Part shown: piece by piece, positions 1 through 8,335 of the stretch
Layout: every line of letters begins with the position of its first letter
Numbering within the stretch: position 1 is the stretch's first letter
Assembly (NCBI RefSeq): GCF_024433635.1
Contig: NZ_WNJZ01000003.1
Location: 1-64,000, forward strand
DNA length: 64,000 bases
Origin: Ruminococcus sp. zg-924
GTDB taxonomy: Bacteria > Bacillota > Clostridia > Oscillospirales > Acutalibacteraceae
Direction: 5' to 3'
Made by a program: the position numbers and the translations under genes
The notes under the pieces: model-generated
Database searches by the model: none
What the model was told of the DNA's origin: nothing
What the model saw: the letters and a program-made list of their open reading frames with translations, nothing else

Positions 1-50
1 CTTATTATTTCTGTTTCATATTCCTTTACATGTCGATAACTTCTTGGCAT
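1..50 (-). CDS. IS3-family transposase OrfA, N-terminal fragment at window edge
   Basis: Only the first 16 codons are in the window. They read MPRSYRHVKEYETEII, which matches the start of IS3-type OrfA helix-turn-helix proteins that bind the element ends. The ATG at 50-48 has a strong ribosome site (AGGAGGG on the minus strand, plus-strand 59-65) 8 bases upstream. That site lies inside a hairpin (separate entry). An IS-end-like sequence follows at about 101-126. The identification rests on 16 residues and the end sequence, so the exact IS group is open. Confidence 0.6.
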   Translation of the reverse strand, partial: MPRSYRHVKEYETEII

Positions 51-58
51 AAAAATAT

Positions 59-98
59 CCCTCCTGATGTATATTCTACATCAAGAGGGGTCTTTTTT
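59..98. promoter_or_regulatory. Hairpin sequestering the transposase ribosome site; terminator on the plus strand
   Basis: Arms 59-70 and 78-89 form a 12-bp stem (one G-U in the minus-strand RNA, one mismatch on plus) with a 7-base loop. Read on minus, the 3' arm contains the AGGAGGG ribosome site of the transposase, so transcripts entering from outside would hide it. Read on plus, the stem is followed by a T-rich run (91-98) and resembles an intrinsic terminator. Both roles are inferred from the sequence. Confidence 0.55.
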
Positions 99-100
99 CT

Positions 101-126
101 ATTGTCCATTTTTTACGGACTTGTTC
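101..126. mobile_element. Terminal inverted-repeat end of an IS3-like element
   Basis: The minus strand reads GTCCGTAAAAAATGGAC near 104-120, the pattern seen at IS3-family ends (GTCC, A/T run, GGAC). It lies between the transposase start and the CotH-type gene. The exact terminal base and any target duplication cannot be fixed because the other end is outside the window. Confidence 0.45.
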
Positions 127-158
127 ACTACCACAGGGGGCTTTTTAAGCTGTTTGTG

Positions 159-2603
159 TTATGCTATATATGCTAACGCTAACTTCTGAATAGCAATTGC
201 GTCATACACTGTTATGTTTCCGTCGCCGTTTACGTCGGCTTTAGCGGTTGCTTGTTCGTCAAGGTTTAACATCTGAAGAGCCGCTTTTTGTACGGTTATG
301 GAGTCAAACAGATTTATTTTTCCGTCACCGTTTACATCGCCCTTAGTAATATAGTCCTTCCATTCGCCGCTGAAAACGGTTTTGTACGGATTGTCTGTGT
401 TCGCATTATTAATGTCGGGAACCCATATTTGATTTGGCTTTTCACCAAACGTAAGGTCCTTTGACTGTTCGCCATTGTTGCCGTTGTCAAAGAGTATATT
501 CACTACGCTTTGGTCAAGCTTATATTTCCAAACGCCGTTTCCGCAGTCGGTCATCAAAACGCCCGGCCAGCTTAGTGTTCCCGCTTCGGGTGCGCTCCAC
601 CAGTAGATGTAAACCTTGTCCCACTGAGTTTTTGAGTTGTCAAAGTAAACGTAAAAATTGCCAAGTGCGGTGCGCATTGCCGTTTTTGCTTCATTAAGTG
701 CCGTGCCTACCTCGGTGTTGGTTGTCGCCGCATTTATATTATCAATTCCTTTTTGATATTCCGCCAAAAAGCTGTCCCAAGCTTCGGCTTCATAATCGGA
801 CTTGATAAACGAATTTTTATAGCTTTCAAGGCTTGCAAGGGCGTTTTTCTGAGCTGTTTGCAGGTCTGTAAAAAAGTTGCTCATAAAGCCTTCTCGCTTT
901 GAAATCCAATCAAGATAGTACCTAAGCTGTTCTGTGTGCGTTGTTCCGCCGGACGGCACAAGCAGGTTGGTTGTAACGTCCCAGCGAGTATAGTTCATTT
1001 TTGAAGCGTCTGAAACAAGTTTTGAGTATTCGTCAAAACTCTTGAGCCTGCCCTGAGCTGTTGTGTATCCGTTTAAAATGTCAAAGGCAGGAGCGTATCT
1101 TGTTTTCCAAAGCTCGCCTGCTTTTTCCATAAAATCGCTGTGCTGTGCAAACTGAGCTATAACGGTATAATAATCTGTGTTGTAGCGCTTTGCAATTCCT
1201 GCAAAAATTTGGTTGGTTGAGGTCATGTTGACTCCGTCCTTGTTTGAGGCAAGATTGCCAAACGCAACGTCATAATCCCAAACAGGTGCGGCGTGAAGCT
1301 TGCCGTCGCCATTTGTATCAGAGTCCTTGTAGAAGTAGCAGCTTGAAATGCCTGAGTCTATATTCACGGCAAGCTCGTCAAGCAGATACATAAGAGCCGC
1401 CGACTCAATGTCAACATAGTCTGTGTAGTGCTTGCCCTTTGAGTTGTAGCCTGTTTCGGAATAAAGTGCGTCCTCCATATCCTGCACAAAGTCGGCAATA
1501 TAGCCCACCTGCTCAATTGAGTTTACTGTTTTAAGGTCAACCGCTTGTCCTCTTGTTGTAATAAAGTGGCAAGGCTCTTCCGGCGATACAACGTATTCAA
1601 GCAGATAGCCGCCTGTTATGTCTGACGGATTAACGGGAACAGAGTAGCCCTGCCTGCGGCGGTTTTGTGCCGTTTTAAGCGAGTATGACTCGATATCATC
1701 ATTTTCACCTGCGGCTAAAAGAGCCTCCTCGGTGTTGCCCTGTAAATCTGTAATGCTTACAAGGTTGTTTTTGCCAAGTTCAACCTTTTCGGTCAGCTGG
1801 TATGTGCCAAGGTACTCGCCGTTTGCGTAAAGGTCAAGGAAGTGCGACTCCGGCGAGAAGTCAAGGCCAACCTCGTGCGCCAAATCGTAAGCAACACGGT
1901 TGCGTATCATTGAATGTTCCTGTGCGTTTGCAAGCAGACACCACTTTTTGCTCGACTTCATTCCAAGCAGGCTTGCCTTTTTAGGGAGCTTTATGTTGTA
2001 CGGCTTTTTGTCAAGCCGCCAGGTTGTGTTGCCTCTGCCCTTGATAGAGTTTAGCTCACCGTCATAGGAAACAGCACCCTCGCTGTCAACAAGCAAAAGC
2101 TGACCTGCCTGCGCTGTTTCGTGTGTTTTGTCGTTGTTTATAGCGTCCATATTGCCGCTTTCTGTTGTCAGAAACATTGACGCAATTCCTGATGACTTCA
2201 TAATGAAAGCGGTGTAATCATTGCCGTCGGCAGTAACCGTAAATTTTTGGTTTATCGGCAAATCTGTCAGAGTATCGCCGCTTGCAACAGCCTTGCCGCT
2301 TATGCTTACGCTGTCAAAGTTGTGGTAGATTACAGCCGACTGAACATCTGCCGAGGTCGGCATAAAGAAGTAATAGACGCCGTCCTTGTCCAAAAACCAT
2401 TTAACGGCGTCAATCTCGCTTACACCATCGGCTGAACAGCCGTCAAGCCAGACAGCCTTGTCAGTGCTTGACTGTATATAAGACGGAACGCCCAAGGCTA
2501 CTTCATCGCCCTCAAGCGCAACTGCGCCCGTAAACGGCAAAACAGCCATAAGCAGGCACAAAAACAGTGCCGTCAGCTTTTTTGTCAGACAAAATCTTTT
2601 CAT
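159..2603 (-). CDS. Secreted CotH-kinase-like protein with starch-binding-like module and dockerin
   Basis: 814 aa. Residues 1-29 are a signal peptide. A CotH domain spans about 160-510, with KGRGNTTW, the stretch around HSMIRNRVAYDL, and WDYDVAFGN near residue 441. CotH proteins are atypical kinases known for phosphorylating spore-coat proteins. After a helical stretch, residues about 650-740 resemble a CBM26-type starch-binding module (YIYWWSAP, SWPGV, ILFDNGNN). Residues 751-814 hold two dockerin repeats (GDVNGDGKINLFDS and ADVNGDGNITVYDA). The dockerin should anchor it to a cohesin partner. Domain calls are confident; the substrate of this exported form is unknown. It is transcribed toward the IS end. 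Confidence 0.88.
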   Translation of the reverse strand: MKRFCLTKKLTALFLCLLMAVLPFTGAVALEGDEVALGVPSYIQSSTDKAVWLDGCSADGVSEIDAVKWFLDKDGVYYFFMPTSADVQSAVIYHNFDSVSISGKAVASGDTLTDLPINQKFTVTADGNDYTAFIMKSSGIASMFLTTESGNMDAINNDKTHETAQAGQLLLVDSEGAVSYDGELNSIKGRGNTTWRLDKKPYNIKLPKKASLLGMKSSKKWCLLANAQEHSMIRNRVAYDLAHEVGLDFSPESHFLDLYANGEYLGTYQLTEKVELGKNNLVSITDLQGNTEEALLAAGENDDIESYSLKTAQNRRRQGYSVPVNPSDITGGYLLEYVVSPEEPCHFITTRGQAVDLKTVNSIEQVGYIADFVQDMEDALYSETGYNSKGKHYTDYVDIESAALMYLLDELAVNIDSGISSCYFYKDSDTNGDGKLHAAPVWDYDVAFGNLASNKDGVNMTSTNQIFAGIAKRYNTDYYTVIAQFAQHSDFMEKAGELWKTRYAPAFDILNGYTTAQGRLKSFDEYSKLVSDASKMNYTRWDVTTNLLVPSGGTTHTEQLRYYLDWISKREGFMSNFFTDLQTAQKNALASLESYKNSFIKSDYEAEAWDSFLAEYQKGIDNINAATTNTEVGTALNEAKTAMRTALGNFYVYFDNSKTQWDKVYIYWWSAPEAGTLSWPGVLMTDCGNGVWKYKLDQSVVNILFDNGNNGEQSKDLTFGEKPNQIWVPDINNANTDNPYKTVFSGEWKDYITKGDVNGDGKINLFDSITVQKAALQMLNLDEQATAKADVNGDGNITVYDAIAIQKLALAYIA

Positions 2604-2723
2604 AAAAACTCCTCCGTTTTCTTAAACTTTCCGCATCAAATGTGCAACTAAATTATACTATTATTGCACTCCTTTTAATATCGTCAAGTTGAAAGAAAAT
2701 AGAGGAGAAAAATTGGTAAATAT

Positions 2724-3695
2724 TTAATAAATCCCTTGTACCGCTACCTCACCTGTGCTGATATATTTCTTCTCGCCGTTTTGGGTTTCAACAATCAAGC
2801 CGCCATCAGGGGCAATGTCAACCGCTGTTCCGCTTATTTCGCCGTCATTTCGCTTTGCGCTTACGCTTCTGCCAATTGTGGCGCAAAGCGAAATGTATTC
2901 GTCCTTGATTGACTCAAAGCCGCCCATTATAAACTCGTTGTATATGTCCTCAAAGCTCTGCGCAAGCCTTATTATTATATCACTGCGGCTGAACTCCCTT
3001 TCCTTTTCAAGATATAGCGAGGTTGCCTTTTTGCTGATTTCCTCAGGGAAGGAGCGATTGTTTATATTAATGCCCATTCCGACAACGGCAAACGATACGG
3101 TGTTGTCCTCAATTGCCATCTCAGTCAGAATTCCGCAAAGCTTTTTTCTGCCGATGATTATATCATTTGGCCATTTTATTTTTGCGTTGAAGTCTGCAAT
3201 ACTGTTTATTGTACGGCACATTGCAAGACCTGCGGCAAGAGTTATGCACGGCACTTGTGACGGCGCAAGTTCCGGACGAAGCAATATGCTCTCGTAAACG
3301 CTTGTGCCCTTGGGTGATTTCCAAACTCTGCCAAGCCTGCCCTTGCCTGAGAACTGCTCGTCAGACACAACCGTTAAGCCCTGCTTGGCGCCCTGCTTTG
3401 CACGGCGTTTTATTTCCTCGTTTGTCGAGTCAACGCTGTCTAAAATAACGGTAGGTCTGCCTATGAACAGCGTGGTGATTTTATTGTTTATGTCCTGCTG
3501 TAAAAGCTCGTCAGGCTCGCTTAACAGCTTATAGCCCCTGTTTGTAACGCTGTCAATTACATAACCCTTTTGCCGCAGGGCTTTAATGTGCTTGCTTATG
3601 CTGTTGCGTGAAATGCCGAGAGAATCCGATATTTCCTGTCCGGAAATATATCCGTCACGGCGAAGAAATTCCAAAATTGAATTAACCGTACTCAT
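2724..3695 (-). CDS. birA: Bifunctional biotin-[acetyl-CoA-carboxylase] ligase / biotin repressor
   Basis: 323 aa from the ATG at 3695. The longer open frame to 3863 adds 56 residues without family similarity. An N-terminal winged helix (about 1-60, EISDSLGISRNSISKHI) precedes the ligase core (GKGRLGRVWKSP for biotinyl-AMP, KWPNDI) and a C-terminal SH3-like cap. It attaches biotin to carboxylase carrier domains, and the N-terminal domain suggests it also represses biotin genes. It stands alone, divergent from the transketolase genes. Confidence 0.92.
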   Translation of the reverse strand: MSTVNSILEFLRRDGYISGQEISDSLGISRNSISKHIKALRQKGYVIDSVTNRGYKLLSEPDELLQQDINNKITTLFIGRPTVILDSVDSTNEEIKRRAKQGAKQGLTVVSDEQFSGKGRLGRVWKSPKGTSVYESILLRPELAPSQVPCITLAAGLAMCRTINSIADFNAKIKWPNDIIIGRKKLCGILTEMAIEDNTVSFAVVGMGININNRSFPEEISKKATSLYLEKEREFSRSDIIIRLAQSFEDIYNEFIMGGFESIKDEYISLCATIGRSVSAKRNDGEISGTAVDIAPDGGLIVETQNGEKKYISTGEVAVQGIY

Positions 3696-3984
3696 AATAC
3701 CAACCCCTGTATGCGTTTTATTTATTATAGCAAGTTTATTTTTGCTGTGCAATAAAATTAAAAATTGAGTTAAAATTACTGCATTATCGCAGCGGCAGGT
3801 CTTGCCGCATTTGCAAAATATGTGGAAAAAGGTATTTATTTTGCTTTTTCCGAAAAATAGCATAATGCATTTATGATATTATTGTTAGACGTGAAGAAGG
3901 CAATTTGCCATAATGCCAGCTTACAATGTTTAATAATGTAAATATGCGTTTTCATACAGTCATAGTAAGAAAGGAAAGATTCTT

Positions 3985-4830
3985 ATGAACAGTGCAGAAA
4001 TTCTTGAGCTTAAAAAGCTCGCCTGTAAGGCAAGAATGGGCGCAATTATCGGTACCTACAATGCAAAATCGGGTCATCCGGGCGGCTCTTTGTCAGCCGC
4101 AGACATCTTCACCTATCTTTATTTTAAAGAGATGAATGTTGACCCTGAAAACCCGAAGAACCCCGAAAGAGACCGCTTTGTTCTTTCAAAGGGTCACGGC
4201 TGTCCAAGTCTTTATGCAGCTCTTGCTCTTAAGGGATATTTCCCGTTTGAGGAGCTTGAAAAGCTCCGCCACGTTGGCGCAATGCTTCAGGGTCATCCGG
4301 ATATGAAGGGTACACCCGGTATTGATATGAGCAGCGGCTCACTTGGTCAGGGTGTTTCGGCGGCTTGCGGTATGGCTGTTGCGGCTAAAGCTGACGGCAG
4401 GAACTACCGTGTTTACACCGTTTTAGGCGACGGCGAGTGCGAAGAGGGTCAGGTTTGGGAGGCTGCAATGTTCGCTTCTCACTATAAGCTGGACAACCTT
4501 GTTGTAATAGTTGACAACAACGGCTTGCAGATTGACGGCAAGGTTGAGGACGTTGCCGGACTTTGTATGCTGAAAGAGAAGTTTGAAGCTTTCGGCTTTG
4601 GCGCTATTGAGATTGACGGCCACTGCTTTGAGGATATTGAAAAGGCTATGAACGCCGCACGTGAGTGCAAGGGCAAGCCGTTTGCTATTATTGCAAAAAC
4701 CGTAAAGGGCAAGGGCGTTTCGTTTATGGAAAATCAGGTTGGCTGGCACGGCGTTGCACCTAACGAAGAGCAGTACAAGCAGGCTATGGCTGAGCTTGAG
4801 CAGCAGCTTAAAGAGATTGAGGAGGCGTAA
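3985..4830 (+). CDS. Transketolase, N-terminal (ThDP-binding) subunit
   Basis: 281 aa, half the length of classical transketolase. It carries GHPGGSLSAADI near the start and the thiamine-diphosphate motif GDGECEEGQ followed about 27 residues later by VDNNGLQ (residues about 149-177). Together with the next gene it transfers two-carbon ketol units in the pentose phosphate pathway. The ATG at 3985 follows AGAAAGGAAAG. The stop is 3 bases from the next start, so the halves are co-translated. Splitting into two genes is common in Clostridia. Confidence 0.93.
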   Translation: MNSAEILELKKLACKARMGAIIGTYNAKSGHPGGSLSAADIFTYLYFKEMNVDPENPKNPERDRFVLSKGHGCPSLYAALALKGYFPFEELEKLRHVGAMLQGHPDMKGTPGIDMSSGSLGQGVSAACGMAVAAKADGRNYRVYTVLGDGECEEGQVWEAAMFASHYKLDNLVVIVDNNGLQIDGKVEDVAGLCMLKEKFEAFGFGAIEIDGHCFEDIEKAMNAARECKGKPFAIIAKTVKGKGVSFMENQVGWHGVAPNEEQYKQAMAELEQQLKEIEEA

Positions 4831-4833
4831 GCA

Positions 4834-5781
4834 ATGGCAGAAACAGTAAACAAGGCGACAAGAGAGAGCTTTGGTATGGCTCTGTGCGAGATTGCAAAAA
4901 CAAATAAAGACATTGTTGTATTGGACGCCGACCTTTCCGGCTCAACAAAAACCGCTATGTTCCAGAAGGCTTTTCCGGAGAGATTTTTCAACTGCGGTAT
5001 TGCAGAGGGAAATATGATAAGCACAGCGGCAGGTCTTGCCGCCTGCGGAAAAATTCCGTTTGCCGCTTCTTTTGCAATGTTTGCAACAGGCAGAGCATAC
5101 GAGCAGATAAGAAACTCGGTGGCTTACCCGCACTTGAACGTAAAAATTGCAGGCTCTCACGCAGGTATCTCTGTTGGTGAGGACGGCGCAACACACCAGT
5201 GCTGTGAGGATATTGCGCTGATGAAAACTCTGCCGGGCATGGTTATCTTAAACCCTGCCGACCACTGGGAGATGACAGAGGCTGTTAAGGCGGCTGTTGA
5301 GTATGACGGACCTGTTTATCTGCGTTTGGGCAGACTCGCCGTTGACAGCTTTAACGACCCCGACAATTACAGCTTTACTCTCGGCAAGGGCATAACACTG
5401 CACGAAGGCGACGATATTACAATTATTGCAACAGGCATTGTTGTTAAGGACGCCTTAGAGGCGGCTGAGCAGCTTGAAGCACAGGGTATTCACGCAAGGC
5501 TGATTAATATGCACACAATTAAGCCGATTGACGAGGATATTATCGTTAAGGCGGCAAAGGAAACAGGCAGAATTGTAACAGTTGAAGAGCATAACGTAGT
5601 TGGCGGACTTGGCGACAGCGTGTGCGACGTTACAGCAAGAAAATGTCCTGTTCCCGTTACAAAAATCGGTATTCAGGACCGCTTTGGCTACTCAGGCCCT
5701 GCAAAGGAGCTTTTGAAGCTGTTTGGCCTTTCAAAAGAAAATATTGCAAAGGTTGTTTCGGATATAGTTAAGAACAGCTGA
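4834..5781 (+). CDS. Transketolase, C-terminal subunit
   Basis: 315 aa. The pyrimidine-binding domain includes FNCGIAEGNMISTAAGLA, which holds the Glu that activates the cofactor. The domain about 185-310 is the C-terminal transketolase fold (VTVEEHNVVGGLG). It forms the active site with the upstream subunit. The ribosome site GAGGAG overlaps the end of the preceding gene. A terminator at 5809 closes this two-gene operon. Confidence 0.93.
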   Translation: MAETVNKATRESFGMALCEIAKTNKDIVVLDADLSGSTKTAMFQKAFPERFFNCGIAEGNMISTAAGLAACGKIPFAASFAMFATGRAYEQIRNSVAYPHLNVKIAGSHAGISVGEDGATHQCCEDIALMKTLPGMVILNPADHWEMTEAVKAAVEYDGPVYLRLGRLAVDSFNDPDNYSFTLGKGITLHEGDDITIIATGIVVKDALEAAEQLEAQGIHARLINMHTIKPIDEDIIVKAAKETGRIVTVEEHNVVGGLGDSVCDVTARKCPVPVTKIGIQDRFGYSGPAKELLKLFGLSKENIAKVVSDIVKNS

Positions 5782-5808
5782 GCAGGACTAATTGCTTTTT
5801 TATAATTA

Positions 5809-5845
5809 AACGTCTTCTGTTTCCGTTGGTGCAGGGGACGTTTTT
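5809..5845 (+). terminator. Intrinsic terminator after the transketolase operon
   Basis: An 11-bp stem (5809-5819 with 5832-5842, two G-U pairs) is followed by a T run. The rest of the 5782-6087 gap holds only the yceD promoter; I see no further gene. Confidence 0.75.
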
Positions 5846-6009
5846 GTTGGTGAATTTAAGTATACACGGCTTGCTTTGATGAATGTTTGACAAAGCACTT
5901 CTGCCGCCGCTTGCGAATGTGGTGTGTTTTTGCACGTTGCTCGACAAAATAAACAAAAATTACGGCAAAAATTCCATCCGAATTATTCCTGTAAATCACC
6001 GACAAATCA

Positions 6010-6038
6010 TTGACAAAGCAGTGCCTAAAATGTATAAT
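6010..6038 (+). promoter_or_regulatory. Consensus sigma-A promoter for yceD-rpmF
   Basis: TTGACA (6010-6015), an exact 17-bp spacer and TATAAT (6033-6038) match the consensus at all twelve positions. The yceD start codon lies 50 bp downstream of the -10 box. Confidence 0.85.
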
Positions 6039-6087
6039 ATTATTCGGTGTTTTAATGCACCGCAATTTGTGTCAAAGAGGTGTGCGT

Positions 6088-6582
6088 ATGCTTCTTGATT
6101 TAAAAAACGTATTTTTAAACGAGGGAGTACACCGCCTGGCAGACTATAAGCTTGACTTAAGCTCAGTTGCGGTGGACGGAGTTAACCCCATGCCCGAGCC
6201 TGTGGCTGTGACGGCTGAGGCGGTTAATACGGCAGGAACTGTAAGACTTATTATTAAAGCTGAATTCTTATACTCCAGACCGTGTGACCGTTGCTTTTCG
6301 CTGACCAACACGAATATGTCTTTGGAATTTGAACATAATCTTGTTGTTTCCCTAAGCGGCGACAGTAATGACGACTACATTGAAGTGCCGGATTATACTA
6401 TTGATTTAGACGAGCTTGTTGCAACAGACATAACGCTGGAGCTTCCGCTGAAGTATTTGTGCAGGGAGGACTGCAAGGGCTTATGCCAAAGCTGCGGTCA
6501 AAACCTGAACAACGGCGAATGTAAATGCAGCAAGACTGCAACAGACCCTCGGCTTGAGGTTCTGAGGCAATTATTATCTTAA
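6088..6582 (+). CDS. YceD/DUF177 family protein
   Basis: 164 aa from the ATG at 6088 (AAGAGGTG upstream). The longer frame to 6010 would start inside the promoter. The C-terminal CREDCKGLCQSCG with a following CKC is the cysteine cluster of the family, which almost always precedes rpmF. Homologues are linked to 23S rRNA/large-subunit biogenesis. The gene lies 30 bp upstream of rpmF under one promoter. Confidence 0.85.
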   Translation: MLLDLKNVFLNEGVHRLADYKLDLSSVAVDGVNPMPEPVAVTAEAVNTAGTVRLIIKAEFLYSRPCDRCFSLTNTNMSLEFEHNLVVSLSGDSNDDYIEVPDYTIDLDELVATDITLELPLKYLCREDCKGLCQSCGQNLNNGECKCSKTATDPRLEVLRQLLS

Positions 6583-6612
6583 TACAAACTATAATTAAGG
6601 AGGCGCCCAAAA

Positions 6613-6795
6613 ATGGCAGTACCGAAGAATAAAACATCAAAACAGAGAAAGAATACAAGAAGATCTAACGTTTGGAAGCTTTCTGCTCCTGCACTTTCAA
6701 AATGCTCAAACTGCGGTGAGTTCAAGCTTGCTCACAGAGTTTGCCCGAACTGCGGCTTCTACAAAGGCAGAGAAGTAGTTAAGAAGGAAGCTTAA
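6613..6795 (+). CDS. rpmF: 50S ribosomal protein L32
   Basis: 60 aa, full length. It starts [14 protein letters not shown] and has a zinc ribbon of two CxxC pairs (CSNCGEF and CPNCGFY). The ribosome site AAGGAGGCG is strong. It is second in the yceD-rpmF unit, which ends at the 6814 terminator. Confidence 0.96.
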   Translation: MAVPKNKTSKQRKNTRRSNVWKLSAPALSKCSNCGEFKLAHRVCPNCGFYKGREVVKKEA

Positions 6796-6813
6796 TTTTT
6801 TTAAGACTCAAAG

Positions 6814-6847
6814 GCGGAGAGGAAGGCAAAATCCTCTCCGCTTTTTT
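6814..6847 (+). terminator. Intrinsic terminator after rpmF
   Basis: A perfect 10-bp GC-rich stem (6814-6823 with 6832-6841) and an 8-base loop are followed by six T residues. Confidence 0.9.
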
Positions 6848-6887
6848 CTTGAATTCAAAGCGCTGAACAGAAAGGAGCGTATACAAA

Positions 6888-8189
6888 ATGGCTGTTGTGA
6901 TAAAATCAGTTACAAAAGGCGGAAGATGCGACAAAGCCGGAGTGTTGCCGGGCGAGAGCTTGCTTACAATCAACGGCGAGGAAATAGCCGATGTGCTTGA
7001 CTACCGCTTTCATCAGCTCAACAGAAATCTTACGCTTGAAATACGCTCTGACTGCGGCACGGTGCGCAAGTTAGAAATAAAAAAGGGCGAGTACGAGGAG
7101 CTGGGGCTTGAATTTGAAACCTACCTTATGGATAAACAACATTCCTGCCGCAACAAGTGCATATTCTGTTTTATAGACCAGCTTCCAAAGGGTATGCGTC
7201 AAAGCCTTTACTTTAAAGACGACGACTCCCGCCTTTCGTTTCTGTTCGGCAATTACGTAACTCTTACAAATATATCCGAGCACGAGGTTGACAGAATAAT
7301 AAAAATGCACATTAGTCCTATAAATGTTTCTGTGCACACAACTAATCCAAAGCTTCGGTGCAAAATGCTGAACAACCGCTTTGCGGGCAAGGCGCTGTCT
7401 ATACTAAAGCGGTTTGCAGACGGCGGAATAATGATAAACTGCCAGATTGTTTCCTGCCCGGGAATCAATGACGGGGAGGAGCTTGACCGCACTCTTGACG
7501 ACCTTGAAAAGCTCTTTCCGCAGGTTGAAAGCATAGCCGTTGTTCCCGTTGGCCTTACGGGGCACAGAGAGGGTCTTTATCCGCTTGAATCGTACACAAG
7601 GGAAACTGCCTTGACCACTCTTTTGCAGATTGAAAGCAGGGGAGATAAGTTTCTTGAAAAGTACGGCAGGCGAATTGTGTTTGCCTCTGACGAGTTTTAT
7701 TTAAGGGCGCAAAAACCGCTTCAAAACGCCGACTTTTACGAAGGATTTATGCAGCTTGAGGACGGCGTAGGTATGCTGAGTTGCTTAAAGGATGAGTTTG
7801 ATTGGGCGCTTGAGCAGGCTGAACCCTCCGACATAAAAAGAAAAATAACTCTCGCCTGCGGCAAAGCACCGGAAGCTTTTTTAAGGTCGCTTTTTGCAGG
7901 AATTAAAGATAAGTTTCCAAACATAACCGTTGAGGTTGTGGGGATTGAAAACAAATTCTTCGGCGGCGAGATTGACGTAACCGGTCTTGTAACCGGCGGC
8001 GACCTTATAAGCAGGCTAAAGGGCAGAGCCTTGGGTGAAAAGCTGATTATTTCAAGCTCTATGCTCCGCCGTGAGGGGGATTTGTTTTTGGACGACACAT
8101 CGACAGATGATGTTGAAAAAGAGCTTGATATAAAGCTTGAAGCCGTGCCGAATGACGGGCAAAGGCTGCTTGCGGCGTTGCTGCAATGA
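6888..8189 (+). CDS. DUF512 protein with N-terminal PDZ and radical-SAM-like cysteine motif
   Basis: 433 aa. Residues 4-65 form a PDZ-like domain (KAGVLPGESLLTINGEEI). A CxxxCxxC motif follows (C87, C91, C94), as in radical SAM enzymes, then a TIM-barrel-like region and the C-terminal DUF512 segment. The family is widespread in Clostridia and Cyanobacteria and commonly sits beside der and plsY, as here. Its reaction is unknown; the cysteines suggest an Fe-S cluster. Strong ribosome site AGAAAGGAG. Confidence 0.85.
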   Translation: MAVVIKSVTKGGRCDKAGVLPGESLLTINGEEIADVLDYRFHQLNRNLTLEIRSDCGTVRKLEIKKGEYEELGLEFETYLMDKQHSCRNKCIFCFIDQLPKGMRQSLYFKDDDSRLSFLFGNYVTLTNISEHEVDRIIKMHISPINVSVHTTNPKLRCKMLNNRFAGKALSILKRFADGGIMINCQIVSCPGINDGEELDRTLDDLEKLFPQVESIAVVPVGLTGHREGLYPLESYTRETALTTLLQIESRGDKFLEKYGRRIVFASDEFYLRAQKPLQNADFYEGFMQLEDGVGMLSCLKDEFDWALEQAEPSDIKRKITLACGKAPEAFLRSLFAGIKDKFPNITVEVVGIENKFFGGEIDVTGLVTGGDLISRLKGRALGEKLIISSSMLRREGDLFLDDTSTDDVEKELDIKLEAVPNDGQRLLAALLQ

Positions 8190-8335
8190 ATGACGAATAA
8201 TTATTGTTGCTGCTTTGAAGCTTTAATTTAAGAACATTAAGCCTTCATAGCAAAGCACTAAGCAGTGCTGATTGCAAAAGTTAATCATACATTTCAAACG
8301 GCTTGATATTCAAACACAGAAAGGAATGATGCGAA

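Noticed and set aside
3696-3863. Extended N-terminus of BirA (56 extra residues)
   Set aside because: The extra segment is unlike the family, and the ATG at 3695 begins directly at the winged-helix domain.
5883-6098. 71-aa open frame between transketolase and yceD
   Set aside because: It runs through the perfect yceD promoter, has no ribosome site, and shows no protein-like composition.
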